Assembly: GCA_003281315.1 (NCBI GenBank)
Contig: QCCH01000003.1
Location: 62,001-126,000, forward strand
DNA from: Prochlorococcus sp. AG-347-K20
Lineage (GTDB): Bacteria > Cyanobacteriota > Cyanobacteriia > PCC-6307 > Cyanobiaceae
DNA: 64,000 nucleotides
Direction: 5' to 3'
Shown here one piece after another: positions 1 through 9,292 of this stretch (position 1 is the first letter of the stretch; every line of letters begins with the position of its first letter). Under the pieces are notes generated by a model. That model saw only the letters and a list, made by a program, of their open reading frames with translations, searched no databases and was not told the origin of the DNA. Position numbers and translations under genes: made by a program.

Positions 1-2466
1 GGGATGGATTCAGATGCTGTTTTTCAAGGAATGACAGCACATCTTTTCTACACTCTTGGAAAGTTGGCAACCTCTGCAAGTCCTCACGACTTATATATGG
101 CTTTGAGTTACGCAGTTAAAGATAGGCTAATGACAAGATACTTGGCCAGCCAAGAGGTCATAAGAAAAAAACCACAAAAAACTGTAGCTTACTTATCGGC
201 AGAATTTTTAATAGGTCCTCAATTAAGTAATAACCTCCTCAATCTTGGCATAACTAAAGAAGCAGAAGATGCATTAAAAAGATTTGGTATTGAATCTTTA
301 TCAACAATACTCGAAGTAGAGGAAGAGCCTGGATTAGGTAATGGTGGTCTTGGTAGACTTGCTGCATGTTATATGGAATCCTTAGCATCTCTACAAGTAC
401 CAGCAGTTGGTTATGGTATTCGCTATGAATTTGGCATATTCAATCAATTAATCAGAGATGGTTGGCAAGTTGAAGTTACTGACAAATGGTTAAAAGGTGG
501 ATGGCCTTGGGAACTTCCACAACCTGATGAATCATGTTTTGTTGGCTTTGGAGGAAGGACTGAAAGTTATAGAGACGATAAAGGAAATTACAGATCAAGA
601 TGGATACCTTCTGAACATGCAATAGGTGTCCCTCATGATGTTCCAGTCTTAGGATACAGGGTTAATACATGTGACAGATTAAGATTATGGAGAGCTGATG
701 CAACAGAAAGTTTTGACTTTTATGCTTTCAATATTGGTGATTACTATGGAGCAGTAGAAGAAAAAGTTGCCTCTGAAACTCTTTCAAAAGTTCTATATCC
801 AAATGATGGTACCGACGAAGGTAGAAGATTAAGACTCAAACAACAACACTTTTTTGTTAGTTGTTCTCTTCAGGATATGCTGAGAAGCCTTGAAAAAAGA
901 TCAATAGCAATCACAGAATTCCCTAAGCATTGGACTGTCCAATTGAATGATACCCATCCTGCTATTGCAGTTGCTGAATTAATGAGACTTCTTATTGACC
1001 AATATCAAATAGGTTGGGATAAAGCTTGGAACATAACAACCTCTTCAGTTGCTTATACAAACCATACACTTCTACCAGAAGCTTTAGAAAAATGGGATTT
1101 AGGTTTATTTAATGATCTTCTTCCACGTCATCTAGAAATTATTTATGAAATTAATTGGAGATTTCTACAACAATTAAGACTACGTTATCCTGGAGATGAC
1201 AAGATCCTTCAAAAACTCTCAATAATTGATGAAGAAGGCTCGAAATCAGTTCGGATGGCTCATTTAGCTACAATTGGAGCACATCACATAAATGGTGTTG
1301 CAGCTCTCCACTCAGATCTAATAAAAAGACAACTTCTGCCTGAGTTCGCAGCTCTGTGGCCTGAAAAATTTACAAATGTAACTAATGGAGTTACTCCAAG
1401 AAGATGGGTTGCCCTATCAAATCCTTCACTATCCAACCTTTTAGAAGAGGAAGTAGGTCCAAACTGGATAACAAATATGGAACTTCTTAAGAAGTTAGAA
1501 GAAAAAAAAGATGACAACAACTTTTTGCAAAAATTTGAGGAAACTAAACTAAATGGCAAAAGAAAATTAGCTAGCTTTATCCATTCAAAAACTGGAATAC
1601 TTGTGGATCCATCAAGTTTATTTGATGTTCAAGTAAAAAGAATTCATCAATATAAAAGGCAACATTTAAATGCCCTACAAATTATTGCCCAATATTTAAG
1701 AATTAAAAACGGTACAAACAAGTATAAAGTCCCAAGAACAATAATATTCGGAGGTAAAGCTGCACCAGGATACTTCATGGCAAAGCTGATGATTCGATTC
1801 ATTAATGGTATAGCTGATGTAGTTAATTCTGATCCAGATATGGATGGTTTATTAAGGGTAGTTTTTCTCCCAGACTATAACGTTAAACTTGGTGAAATAG
1901 TTTATCCTGCAACGGATCTTTCAGAACAAATTTCAACCGCTGGGAAAGAAGCATCTGGAACTGGAAATATGAAGTTTGCCATGAATGGAGCGTTAACGAT
2001 TGGAACCTTAGATGGAGCTAATGTGGAATTAAGAGATCTTGTGAAAAAAGAAAATTTCTTTCTTTTTGGCAAAACTGAAAGCGAAATTATGGATTTAAAA
2101 AATAATAATTACTCTCCCAAAACTTTTATTGATCAATGTCCAGAGCTTAAAGAGGTTATACGCCTAATTGAAATTGGCCATTTTAGCAATGGGGATAAAG
2201 AATTATTTAAACCTTTATTAAATAGCCTTACAGGACATGACCCATTTTTTGTTATGGCAGACTTTGAGGATTACTTAATTAAACAGGATGTGGTTAGTGA
2301 ATGTTGGAATAATAAAAAATCTTGGAACAAAATGGCATTATTAAATACTGCTAGATCAGGATATTTTTCTTCAGATAGATCTATTAGAGAATACTGTAAA
2401 TCTATTTGGAAGGTATCTCCAATGCCTGTTGAAATTACTTGCGACATCGAAGAATTAACTAATTAA
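1..2466 (+). CDS. glgP: Glycogen phosphorylase, 5' end cut by window
   Basis: PLP-dependent enzyme that releases glucose-1-phosphate from the non-reducing ends of glycogen, the carbon store used at night. The frame is open from base 1, and the Met at base 4 is probably internal, since homologues carry a short N-terminal segment before it; about 821 residues are visible, close to a full-length family member. The PLP-lysine signature (EASGTGNMK) is present, with the Lys near visible residue 657, and the early GNGGLGRLAACY motif typical of phosphorylases is intact. It converges on the next gene with an 8-base 3' overlap. The family call is secure; the true start lies outside the window. Confidence 0.95.
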   Translation, partial: GMDSDAVFQGMTAHLFYTLGKLATSASPHDLYMALSYAVKDRLMTRYLASQEVIRKKPQKTVAYLSAEFLIGPQLSNNLLNLGITKEAEDALKRFGIESLSTILEVEEEPGLGNGGLGRLAACYMESLASLQVPAVGYGIRYEFGIFNQLIRDGWQVEVTDKWLKGGWPWELPQPDESCFVGFGGRTESYRDDKGNYRSRWIPSEHAIGVPHDVPVLGYRVNTCDRLRLWRADATESFDFYAFNIGDYYGAVEEKVASETLSKVLYPNDGTDEGRRLRLKQQHFFVSCSLQDMLRSLEKRSIAITEFPKHWTVQLNDTHPAIAVAELMRLLIDQYQIGWDKAWNITTSSVAYTNHTLLPEALEKWDLGLFNDLLPRHLEIIYEINWRFLQQLRLRYPGDDKILQKLSIIDEEGSKSVRMAHLATIGAHHINGVAALHSDLIKRQLLPEFAALWPEKFTNVTNGVTPRRWVALSNPSLSNLLEEEVGPNWITNMELLKKLEEKKDDNNFLQKFEETKLNGKRKLASFIHSKTGILVDPSSLFDVQVKRIHQYKRQHLNALQIIAQYLRIKNGTNKYKVPRTIIFGGKAAPGYFMAKLMIRFINGIADVVNSDPDMDGLLRVVFLPDYNVKLGEIVYPATDLSEQISTAGKEASGTGNMKFAMNGALTIGTLDGANVELRDLVKKENFFLFGKTESEIMDLKNNNYSPKTFIDQCPELKEVIRLIEIGHFSNGDKELFKPLLNSLTGHDPFFVMADFEDYLIKQDVVSECWNNKKSWNKMALLNTARSGYFSSDRSIREYCKSIWKVSPMPVEITCDIEELTN

Positions 2467-2914
2467 TATTTTTCTTATCTGGTGAATCTGGAGTTTGATG
2501 GAATAATCTATTCAAAATCAATCTATCCATATTTAATGGGTCTGGGGCTAATTCATTTGCAATTTCTTTAAATTTTGATTCAATATTGTTTGAAATTTTT
2601 GTATCAAATATTCTTTCCATTAATGCTTCAATTGAATATAAATAGGCATTAACACTTTCCAGTTCATCTAAAGCTTCAGTAATTTCTGTATCAGAAATAT
2701 GTTTTTCTTTTGGACTGTTATATTCATTTGATTCTCTTTCAGATAACTCTCTCTGCAATTCATCAGTAACCTTAGTACAAAGAGTTCTGAACGATTGTAT
2801 AGATGCCCAATTCAATTCTTGTTGCTGCTTGAAAGTAGGAAATTCTCTAATCAGACGATCATGCTCTCTATAAAATCTCTGACAATCAGAGCATTGACAG
2901 GGTTCTTCAGCCAA
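2459..2914 (-). CDS. Unrecognised 151-residue protein with N-terminal CxCxxC
   Basis: I do not recognise a family. The N-terminus holds three closely spaced cysteines (C6, C8, C11) in a CQCSDC arrangement, which could bind a metal or take part in redox chemistry. The rest is polar and strongly predicted helical, with heptad-like stretches (about residues 20-65 and 75-130), and there is no signal peptide or membrane segment. The start is a TTG with no upstream ATG in frame. It is followed on the same strand by the 110-residue gene's region 31 bases upstream, so the two probably share a transcript. Its 3' end overlaps glgP by 8 bases. Probably a conserved picocyanobacterial protein; function unknown. 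Confidence 0.7.
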   Translation of the reverse strand: MAEEPCQCSDCQRFYREHDRLIREFPTFKQQQELNWASIQSFRTLCTKVTDELQRELSERESNEYNSPKEKHISDTEITEALDELESVNAYLYSIEALMERIFDTKISNNIESKFKEIANELAPDPLNMDRLILNRLFHQTPDSPDKKNIN

Positions 2915-2945
2915 AAGAAAATATAATTCTTTTTATATCATCTCA

Positions 2946-3278
2946 CTATTTGGACAAATTTGTAGGGCCATCCAATAATTCGTCATTTTCATCGAGTGAA
3001 TCTGGACTATCTGGTAAAGGTATCTCAATACTAGTAACCAAATTAATAACATCTCTTAGTCTCATTGAATCAGCAAACCATCCCATTGCTTGCTCGGCAT
3101 CGCCTCTTTTTTCAGCATCATTTGCTTGATCTTCGTGAGCTTCAGCCAAAAGAGCAAGCCAGCAAAGGCATCTTGCTTGAACTATTGAAAGATCTAAATC
3201 ATTAGGTTGGGATTTAGAAATGAGTTCATGCTCTTGTTGAATTAAGAGTTTTAAACGCATATCATGCAACTTAGCCAT
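2946..3278 (-). CDS. Unrecognised 110-residue helical protein
   Basis: No family recognised. The protein is soluble and mostly helical, with an alanine-rich central part (about residues 30-75) containing alternating short helices reminiscent of a single TPR-like hairpin, then an acidic, proline- and aspartate-rich tail (about residues 85-110). The start is an ATG just downstream of the tRNA-Arg gene and its intergenic spacer. It lies 31 bases upstream of the CxCxxC protein on the same strand, so co-transcription is likely. No signal peptide or transmembrane segment is visible. Function unknown. Confidence 0.7.
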   Translation of the reverse strand: MAKLHDMRLKLLIQQEHELISKSQPNDLDLSIVQARCLCWLALLAEAHEDQANDAEKRGDAEQAMGWFADSMRLRDVINLVTSIEIPLPDSPDSLDENDELLDGPTNLSK

Positions 3279-3355
3279 AAAAGATTTAATACTACCTCTA
3301 CGCTAGCTCTAGAGTAGCAAGTTTGCACACATACTACATATAGTTTTTTAATTTA

Positions 3356-3429
<74 letters not shown>

Positions 3430-3467
3430 AATAGATGATTTTTGGAGTATTAGGCATTATGCTAGAT

Positions 3468-3843
3468 GAAAGCAGGAGAGGCAATCGCAAGAAAGTTTTA
3501 TTTTGGAAACAAGATAAAACTTTCTTGAGGAAAGTCCGGGCTCCCATATGGTCAGGCTTGCTGGGTAATTCCCAGTGCGGGTAACCGTGAGGATAGTGCC
3601 ACAGAAACATACCGCCTAATACTATACGTATGGCAAGGGTGCAAGGGTGTGGTAAGAGCGCACCAGCAACATTGAGAAGTGTTGGCTAGGTAAACCCCGG
3701 CTGGGAGCAAGGCTTAGTAGATTTATGACCATTACACAATCTACTTTTAAGCGCCGCTTGAGACTGTGAAGTAATTCCAGTCCTAGATAGATGATTACCC
3801 ATCTTAATTAAGATGAACAGAACCCGGCTTATGACCTGCTTTC
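3468..3843 (+). ncRNA. rnpB: RNase P RNA (M1 RNA)
   Basis: Catalytic RNA that trims the 5' leaders of pre-tRNAs. Diagnostic conserved blocks are visible in order: AGAGGCAATCGC near the 5' end, GAGGAAAGTCCGGGCTCC at about 3522-3544, the GATAGTGCCACAGAAA block near 3592-3607, GGTAAACCCCGG around 3690, and the 3' block ending in GAACAGAACCCGGCTTATGACC. The terminal helix P1 is explicit: GAAAGCAGG (3468-3476) pairs with CCTGCTTTC (3835-3843), which sets the ends. The type-A architecture and length of about 376 nt fit cyanobacteria. The rnc start codon follows after 25 bases, so one transcript could carry both. Confidence 0.96.
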
Positions 3844-3868
3844 TAATTATTATGATTTTTCAAATCAG

Positions 3869-4618
3869 ATGACAAATATAATTAACGCAAAGAGAATTAA
3901 TCAAATAACTACTTTTTTAAAGTCTTTAAATATTAAATCAAAAAGATTTTCTGAAATTATTAGTACCCAAAATATTTCAATTATTCAAGATTTTAATCAA
4001 GCATTTATCCACTCCTCAGAGGACAAAATATTAAATTATGAAAAACTAGAATTTTTCGGAGATGCAGTACTCAGATTAGCTGCTTCTGATTTTATTGAAA
4101 AAAAATATCCTCAAATGAGTGTAGGACAAAGATCAGAGCTAAGAGCACAAATTGTAAGTGATGAATGGTTAACTAAATTAGGGGAAAAAATTGATATAGA
4201 GAAATTAATAATTAAAGGACCTAAAGCTCTTGGTGATGAAAATTCAAAAAACACTATTATTGGTGAAGCTACAGAAGCTTTAATCGGTGCTGTTTACAAA
4301 TGCTTTAATTCTATTCAGGAAGTAAATCTGTGGTTAGATGATATTTGGGAGGAAGATTCAGAAATATTTTTAAAAGCTCCATATAAATTCAAATCTAAGA
4401 CAGTATTGCAAGAATGGTGTCAAAGCAAAGGTTTGGATTTGCCAGTCTATAAAATAATTCAAGTCTCAAAGAAAAATGGGGACCCTAAAAGATTTTGTTG
4501 CGATATATTTATCGAAGGATTAAAAGAATCATCTGCATTCGGCAAGTCCCATAAACAAGCGGAAACAAATGCAGCTAGAGTTTTGATAGAAAAATTTATT
4601 AATATAGGTAAAATCTAA
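3869..4618 (+). CDS. rnc: Ribonuclease III
   Basis: Double-strand-specific endonuclease for rRNA processing and antisense/sRNA duplex cleavage. An N-terminal catalytic domain (about 1-160) carries the signature YEKLEFFGDAVL, giving E58, E61 and D65. The second metal-binding segment reads GEATEA, so the usual catalytic Asp (E. coli D114) is Glu at residue 133, while the following Glu is kept (E136). A double-stranded RNA-binding domain fills about 178-247. ATG start; 249 residues, normal length for cyanobacteria. It lies 25 bases after rnpB on the same strand. The family is certain; the effect of the D-to-E change is not known. Confidence 0.95.
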   Translation: MTNIINAKRINQITTFLKSLNIKSKRFSEIISTQNISIIQDFNQAFIHSSEDKILNYEKLEFFGDAVLRLAASDFIEKKYPQMSVGQRSELRAQIVSDEWLTKLGEKIDIEKLIIKGPKALGDENSKNTIIGEATEALIGAVYKCFNSIQEVNLWLDDIWEEDSEIFLKAPYKFKSKTVLQEWCQSKGLDLPVYKIIQVSKKNGDPKRFCCDIFIEGLKESSAFGKSHKQAETNAARVLIEKFINIGKI

Positions 4619-4621
4619 TTT

Positions 4622-4807
4622 TTATACTATTTCTAAATTGGTTAGCTGAAAAGTTATGAGTTTATCCCAATTACCTCCCTCAAAAAGAACTGCTGCTCTT
4701 TTTTTAGTAACTCTTTGTACAAAGCCTTTATATCCTCTGTAGATTGAGTTGGTATCTTTTACAACAACAAAAGATCCAGGAAGTATGGGTTTATTAGTTA
4801 ATTCCAT
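4622..4807 (-). CDS. ndhS: NDH-1 subunit S (SH3-like, ferredoxin-binding)
   Basis: Small SH3-like subunit of the photosynthetic NDH-1 complex, thought to form the ferredoxin docking site in cyclic electron flow. The sequence has the family's ILPGSFVVV start, the [11 protein letters not shown] core and the [15 protein letters not shown] signature. I chose the ATG at 4807 (61 residues); a GTG two codons upstream (4813) is also in frame. Its 3' end faces the rnc stop with a 3-base gap, and its start is divergent from rimM 24 bases away, so their promoters must overlap. The assignment rests on recalled similarity to the DUF3252/NdhS family. Confidence 0.78.
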   Translation of the reverse strand: MELTNKPILPGSFVVVKDTNSIYRGYKGFVQRVTKKRAAVLFEGGNWDKLITFQLTNLEIV

Positions 4808-4831
4808 AAACACTCTTTATTAATACAATAT

Positions 4832-5371
4832 ATGATAAATAAAAATGAATGGTTGACTGTTGGATTCATAACATCATGTCATGGAATTAATGGACAAGTA
4901 AAAGTTAAATCTTTAAGTGATTTTGAAGAAAGATTCTTAAAACCGGGAATTAGATGGTTGCAAAAAGAAAATGAACTTCCTTCAAAAATAGAACTTATAT
5001 CTGGTTTCAAACAGCCTGGCAAAGAAACCTTCATAGTTAAGTTCCAAGGAATAAATACAATAAATCATGCAGAGCAACTGAAAAATTTTAAAATTATTGT
5101 AAAAACCGATACATTACCCAAATTAAAAAAAGGAGAATTCCACATGTTAGAACTTATAAATCTCGCGGTCAAGACTTTAGAAAATGATGAATTAAAGACA
5201 ATTGGGAAAGTTATAAATTTAGAAAATGAAAAAAATAATTTACTTGTTATTGAACTATTTAAAAATCACAAAAAAGTTCTTATTCCATTTGTTAAAGCAA
5301 TAGTCCCATTAGTAGATATAAAAAATAATTTTCTAATCATCAATCCTCCAAATGGACTTTTAGAGTTATAA
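4832..5371 (+). CDS. rimM: 16S rRNA processing protein RimM
   Basis: Ribosome maturation factor that assists assembly of the 30S head and binds S19. The N-terminal RimM beta-barrel begins [19 protein letters not shown] (about residues 7-25), with SDFEERF at about 30-36. The C-terminal PRC-barrel region has [10 protein letters not shown] (about 105-114) and ends with [14 protein letters not shown] and NPPNGLLEL. At 179 residues, family-normal. Its 3' end converges with glmS 32 bases away; a small AT-only inverted repeat sits between them. Confidence 0.93.
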   Translation: MINKNEWLTVGFITSCHGINGQVKVKSLSDFEERFLKPGIRWLQKENELPSKIELISGFKQPGKETFIVKFQGINTINHAEQLKNFKIIVKTDTLPKLKKGEFHMLELINLAVKTLENDELKTIGKVINLENEKNNLLVIELFKNHKKVLIPFVKAIVPLVDIKNNFLIINPPNGLLEL

Positions 5372-5390
5372 ATTTAAAATAATTAAATTT
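5370..5390. terminator. AT-only inverted repeat between convergent genes
   Basis: AAATTTAA and TTAAATTT form a perfect 8-bp stem with a 5-base loop, ending in a short T run. The location between the convergent 3' ends of rimM and glmS suits a bidirectional terminator, but the stem has no G or C and would be weak. Such repeats are common by chance in DNA this AT-rich. Confidence 0.25.
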
Positions 5391-5403
5391 TGTAAGAAAC
5401 TCA

Positions 5404-7299
5404 TCATTCCACAGTTACACTTTTGGCTAAATTTCTTGGTTGATCCACGTCGAGTCCTCTATGCGCTGCAATATGGTAACTCAATAATTGCAAAGGCAAT
5501 ATATTAAGTAGAGGTGAAATCCATTCATTAGAGGAAGGAACTTTCATTAAATAATCAAAGACTTCAGTTCCATTACATTCAGGAGCAATCCCAATCAAAT
5601 ATGAATCTCTAGCTTTTGCTTCTTGAGCATTACTGATAACTTTATCAAAAACCTCACCAGGAGAGGCAATAGAAATTACAGGTACTTTTTTATCTAATAA
5701 AGCTATTGGACCGTGTTTCATTTCACCAGCAGGATATCCAGCTGCATGAATATAACTAATTTCTTTAAGTTTTAACGCGCCTTCAAGAGCAATAGGATAA
5801 TTTATTCCTCTTCCTAAGAAGATAACATCTTTAATATTAAAAAAGTCATGTGCTAGCTTTTCTGAAGATTTATTATGTATCTCTAAGAGATCTTCCAGTA
5901 ATGGCGGAAGTTTTATAAGTTCATTTATTAATTTACCTATTTCATCAGGACTTTGATTTCCTTTGATTTGAGCAAATTTTATGGCTAATCCATAAAAAGA
6001 AAGTAATTGAGCAAAAAAAGTTTTTGTTGCTGCAACTCCAACTTCTATTCCTGCACAAATATCAATTATATTTGATACCTGCCTTCCTATGGAACTCTCT
6101 TTTCTATTTGTTATTGCAATAAGATTGGGTTTAAATTTTTCATTTTCAATTGAAGAACGTCTTTTAATTTCCATATCAATAGCCGCAATTGTATCAGCAG
6201 TTTCTCCAGATTGAGTGACTCCAATAGTTAATGTATTTGGCAATATTGGAGTTGGTGAATATCGAAATTCGCTTGCATAAAAGACATTTGTAGGGATACC
6301 TGAAAATTGTTCTAATAAAAAGCTGCCCACCATTGCAGCATGTTTACTTGTGCCACAAGCAATAATTTCAATTCTTTCTATTGATTCAAAAAAATCTGTA
6401 TCAAATGGATATTTAATTTGATATTGACCATTATCTAAGTTCTTAATTAAATAATTTTCCAACCAGTTTTTTGCAGTCTGTGGCTGATCATATATCTCTT
6501 TCAACATGTAGTGTTTGAAATTCATCTTATCCATTATTTGCTCTGAGACTTTCAAAGAAACTGGATTTCGATATTGTCTTTCGTTGCTTGAGTCATATAT
6601 TTCAATTCCAAGCGGAGTCAACAAAGCTATTTCTTCATCCTCCATAGGCAAAATAATATTCGTAAAGTTTGCAATAGCCGGAGTATCGCTAGCACAAATA
6701 AATTCTCCTTCACCCAATCCAATAATCAAGGGAGCTTGTCTTCTTGCAACTACCAAAGAGGTTGGAGCACCAGACCATAAAACTGCTAAAGCATAAGACC
6801 CTTCTAAATCTGATATTACATTTCTAACAGCTACCAATAATGTTGAACCATTATTCTCAAGATTAAGTTTACTTAATGTATTTAACTCTCTTTGAATTAG
6901 ATGGGGAATTACCTCGGTATCTGTATCAGAATTAAAAATAATACCCTCTTCCTCTAATTTATTTTTTAAATCTTGGAAATTTTCAATGATTCCATTTTGA
7001 ACAACTGCTATGTTTCCTGAACTATCGGTATGAGGATGTGCATTTTTAACCTCAGGCTTTCCATGAGTTGCCCATCTGGTATGACCTATTCCCACAGTTC
7101 CAGGAATATTATGATCATTAAGATTACTTTTTAAATTCTTGAGTTTTCCTTCTGCTTTATTACAAGAAATACAATTTGTTTCGGAATTTATTATTGCAAT
7201 ACCTGCAGAATCATAACCTCTGTATTCAAGTTTTTCTAAACCATTAATTAATAATGGTAAAGCTTTTTTATATCCAGTTACAGCAACTATTCCACACAT
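5404..7299 (-). CDS. glmS: Glucosamine-6-phosphate synthase (isomerizing)
   Basis: Converts fructose-6-phosphate and glutamine to glucosamine-6-phosphate, the entry point to peptidoglycan and lipopolysaccharide amino sugars. The class II glutamine amidotransferase domain starts MCGIVAVTGY with Cys2 as the N-terminal nucleophile, followed by the GHTRWATHGKP motif. Two SIS sugar-isomerase domains follow (about 300-440 and 470-610), with ACGTSKHAA and TQSGETADT in the first, and the protein ends in the conserved LAKSVTVE. 631 residues, usual length. No glmS ribozyme-like leader is visible in the 80 bases before psaC. Confidence 0.97.
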   Translation of the reverse strand: MCGIVAVTGYKKALPLLINGLEKLEYRGYDSAGIAIINSETNCISCNKAEGKLKNLKSNLNDHNIPGTVGIGHTRWATHGKPEVKNAHPHTDSSGNIAVVQNGIIENFQDLKNKLEEEGIIFNSDTDTEVIPHLIQRELNTLSKLNLENNGSTLLVAVRNVISDLEGSYALAVLWSGAPTSLVVARRQAPLIIGLGEGEFICASDTPAIANFTNIILPMEDEEIALLTPLGIEIYDSSNERQYRNPVSLKVSEQIMDKMNFKHYMLKEIYDQPQTAKNWLENYLIKNLDNGQYQIKYPFDTDFFESIERIEIIACGTSKHAAMVGSFLLEQFSGIPTNVFYASEFRYSPTPILPNTLTIGVTQSGETADTIAAIDMEIKRRSSIENEKFKPNLIAITNRKESSIGRQVSNIIDICAGIEVGVAATKTFFAQLLSFYGLAIKFAQIKGNQSPDEIGKLINELIKLPPLLEDLLEIHNKSSEKLAHDFFNIKDVIFLGRGINYPIALEGALKLKEISYIHAAGYPAGEMKHGPIALLDKKVPVISIASPGEVFDKVISNAQEAKARDSYLIGIAPECNGTEVFDYLMKVPSSNEWISPLLNILPLQLLSYHIAAHRGLDVDQPRNLAKSVTVE

Positions 7300-7379
7300 A
7301 CGATTTTTTTTTTCAATTATATTGAAATAAAATGCGTATTTAATAAAACATGGACTCTCTTAAAACTGCACTATAAAAA

Positions 7380-7667
<288 letters not shown>

Positions 7668-7758
7668 TTACAAAGAAATTAAAAAAATTAAGATATGCTT
7701 CACTCTTGTTAACTCTAGGGCATAAAATCATATAGATAATTAGTAATTTCCATAAACT

Positions 7759-7998
7759 ATGTCACAAGAAATTCTCGAAAAAGTCTGTTCTATTGTTTCA
7801 GAACAATTAAGCGTTGAAGCAGGAGAAGTAAAATCAGACTCAAATTTCCAAAATGATTTAGGTGCAGATTCTCTAGATACTGTTGAATTAGTCATGGCTC
7901 TTGAAGAAGCATTTGATATTGAAATTCCTGATGAAGCAGCTGAAGGAATAGCAACTGTTGGCGATGCAGTAAAATTCATCGAAGAAAAAAAAGGTTAG
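7759..7998 (+). CDS. acpP: Acyl carrier protein
   Basis: Carries growing fatty acyl chains on a phosphopantetheine arm. The modification site is the Ser in [10 protein letters not shown] (S38). The protein is acidic, four-helical, 79 residues, and ends in the usual VKFIEEKKG. fabF follows after 6 bases, so the pair forms the acpP-fabF operon found in many bacteria. The 133-base gap to the divergent psaC must hold both promoters; the sequence TATAGAT near 7731-7737 is a candidate -10 for acpP. Confidence 0.97.
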   Translation: MSQEILEKVCSIVSEQLSVEAGEVKSDSNFQNDLGADSLDTVELVMALEEAFDIEIPDEAAEGIATVGDAVKFIEEKKG

Positions 7999-8004
7999 TA
8001 TAGG

Positions 8005-9249
8005 ATGCCAAATTTCCATCGAGTAGTTATTACTGGTATCGGAGCAGTAACTCCAATTGGTAATAACATTGATGAATATTTAGTCGGTCTTCAAACAGGT
8101 ACTAATGGGGTCTCAAATATTACTCTTTTTGATCCTGAACAACATGCCTGCAAATTTGCTGCAGAAGTAAAAAATCTTCAATCTGAAAATTTTATTGAAG
8201 CTAAAGAATCCAAAAGATGGGATCGTTTTTCCCAGTTTGGGGTAATTGCTGCAAAGCAAGCCTTTATTGATTCTGGACTTGAAATTACTGAAGCGAATGC
8301 ATCAAGAATTGGAGTGATTATTGGCTCTGGTGTTGGAGGATTACTAACTATGGAAAGTCAAGCTCAAATATTGAGTCATAAAGGGCCTAAAAGAGTAAGT
8401 CCATTTACAGTCCCAATGATGATTCCAAACATGGCCACTGGGTTGGCTGCAATCGCTTTGGGCGCAAAAGGACCAAGTTCCTCTGTTTCTACCGCTTGCG
8501 CTGCCGGTTCAAATGCAATTGGTGATTCTTTTAGATTACTCCAACTTGGAAAAGCAGATGCAATGATCTGTGGGGGAGCAGAAGCAAGTATTACGCCTCT
8601 CGGAGTAGCTGGTTTTGCTAGTGCCAAAGCTCTTTCTTCAAGAAATGAAAGCCCTCAAACTGCTAGCAGACCTTTTGATGCAGAAAGAGATGGATTTGTA
8701 ATTGGAGAGGGATCTGGAATTCTTATTTTAGAAACCTTAGAAAATGCACAAAAAAGGAATGCGAGAATTTATGCAGAAATAGTTGGATATGGGACAACAT
8801 GTGATGCTCATCATATTACTGCTCCATCTCCAGGCGGGGTAGGAGGCGCCGAAGCTATCAAATTAGCAATTGAAGACGCTTGTCTCAGCCTTGAAAAAGT
8901 TGATTACATAAATGCTCATGGAACAAGTACATCAGCTAATGACAAAAATGAAACTTCTGCAATTAAATCTATTTTTAGAGACAGATCTTACCTCATTCCT
9001 GTAAGCTCTACTAAGTCGATGACAGGTCATCTCTTAGGAGGCTCAGGAGGAATAGAAGCTGTAGCTTGTATACTTTCTTTGACACATAATTTTATCCCTC
9101 CTACAATTAACTACGTTAATCGGGATCCTGAATGTGATCTTGATTATGTACCAAATAATGCAAGAGAAGCTCAAGTAGGAGTTGCTCTTTCTAATTCTTT
9201 CGGCTTTGGTGGTCACAATGTTTGCCTTGCTTTCAGCAAAATGAATTGA
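8005..9249 (+). CDS. fabF: 3-oxoacyl-ACP synthase II (KASII)
   Basis: Condensing enzyme that extends acyl-ACP by malonyl-ACP in fatty acid synthesis and controls chain length and temperature adjustment of unsaturation. The Cys-His-His triad is visible: C165 in STACAAGS, a His in [11 protein letters not shown] (about 305) and a His in [12 protein letters not shown] (about 341). It ends with [15 protein letters not shown], as KASII enzymes do. 414 residues, usual length. Directly downstream of acpP. Confidence 0.97.
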   Translation: MPNFHRVVITGIGAVTPIGNNIDEYLVGLQTGTNGVSNITLFDPEQHACKFAAEVKNLQSENFIEAKESKRWDRFSQFGVIAAKQAFIDSGLEITEANASRIGVIIGSGVGGLLTMESQAQILSHKGPKRVSPFTVPMMIPNMATGLAAIALGAKGPSSSVSTACAAGSNAIGDSFRLLQLGKADAMICGGAEASITPLGVAGFASAKALSSRNESPQTASRPFDAERDGFVIGEGSGILILETLENAQKRNARIYAEIVGYGTTCDAHHITAPSPGGVGGAEAIKLAIEDACLSLEKVDYINAHGTSTSANDKNETSAIKSIFRDRSYLIPVSSTKSMTGHLLGGSGGIEAVACILSLTHNFIPPTINYVNRDPECDLDYVPNNAREAQVGVALSNSFGFGGHNVCLAFSKMN

Positions 9250-9292
9250 AGACAACCAATTCTGTATTTCCAACTTTACTTATTTTAAAACA

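Noticed and set aside
7740..7979. 79-codon minus-strand frame over acpP
   Set aside because: Antisense shadow of the strongly conserved acpP codons; serine-rich translation with no family.
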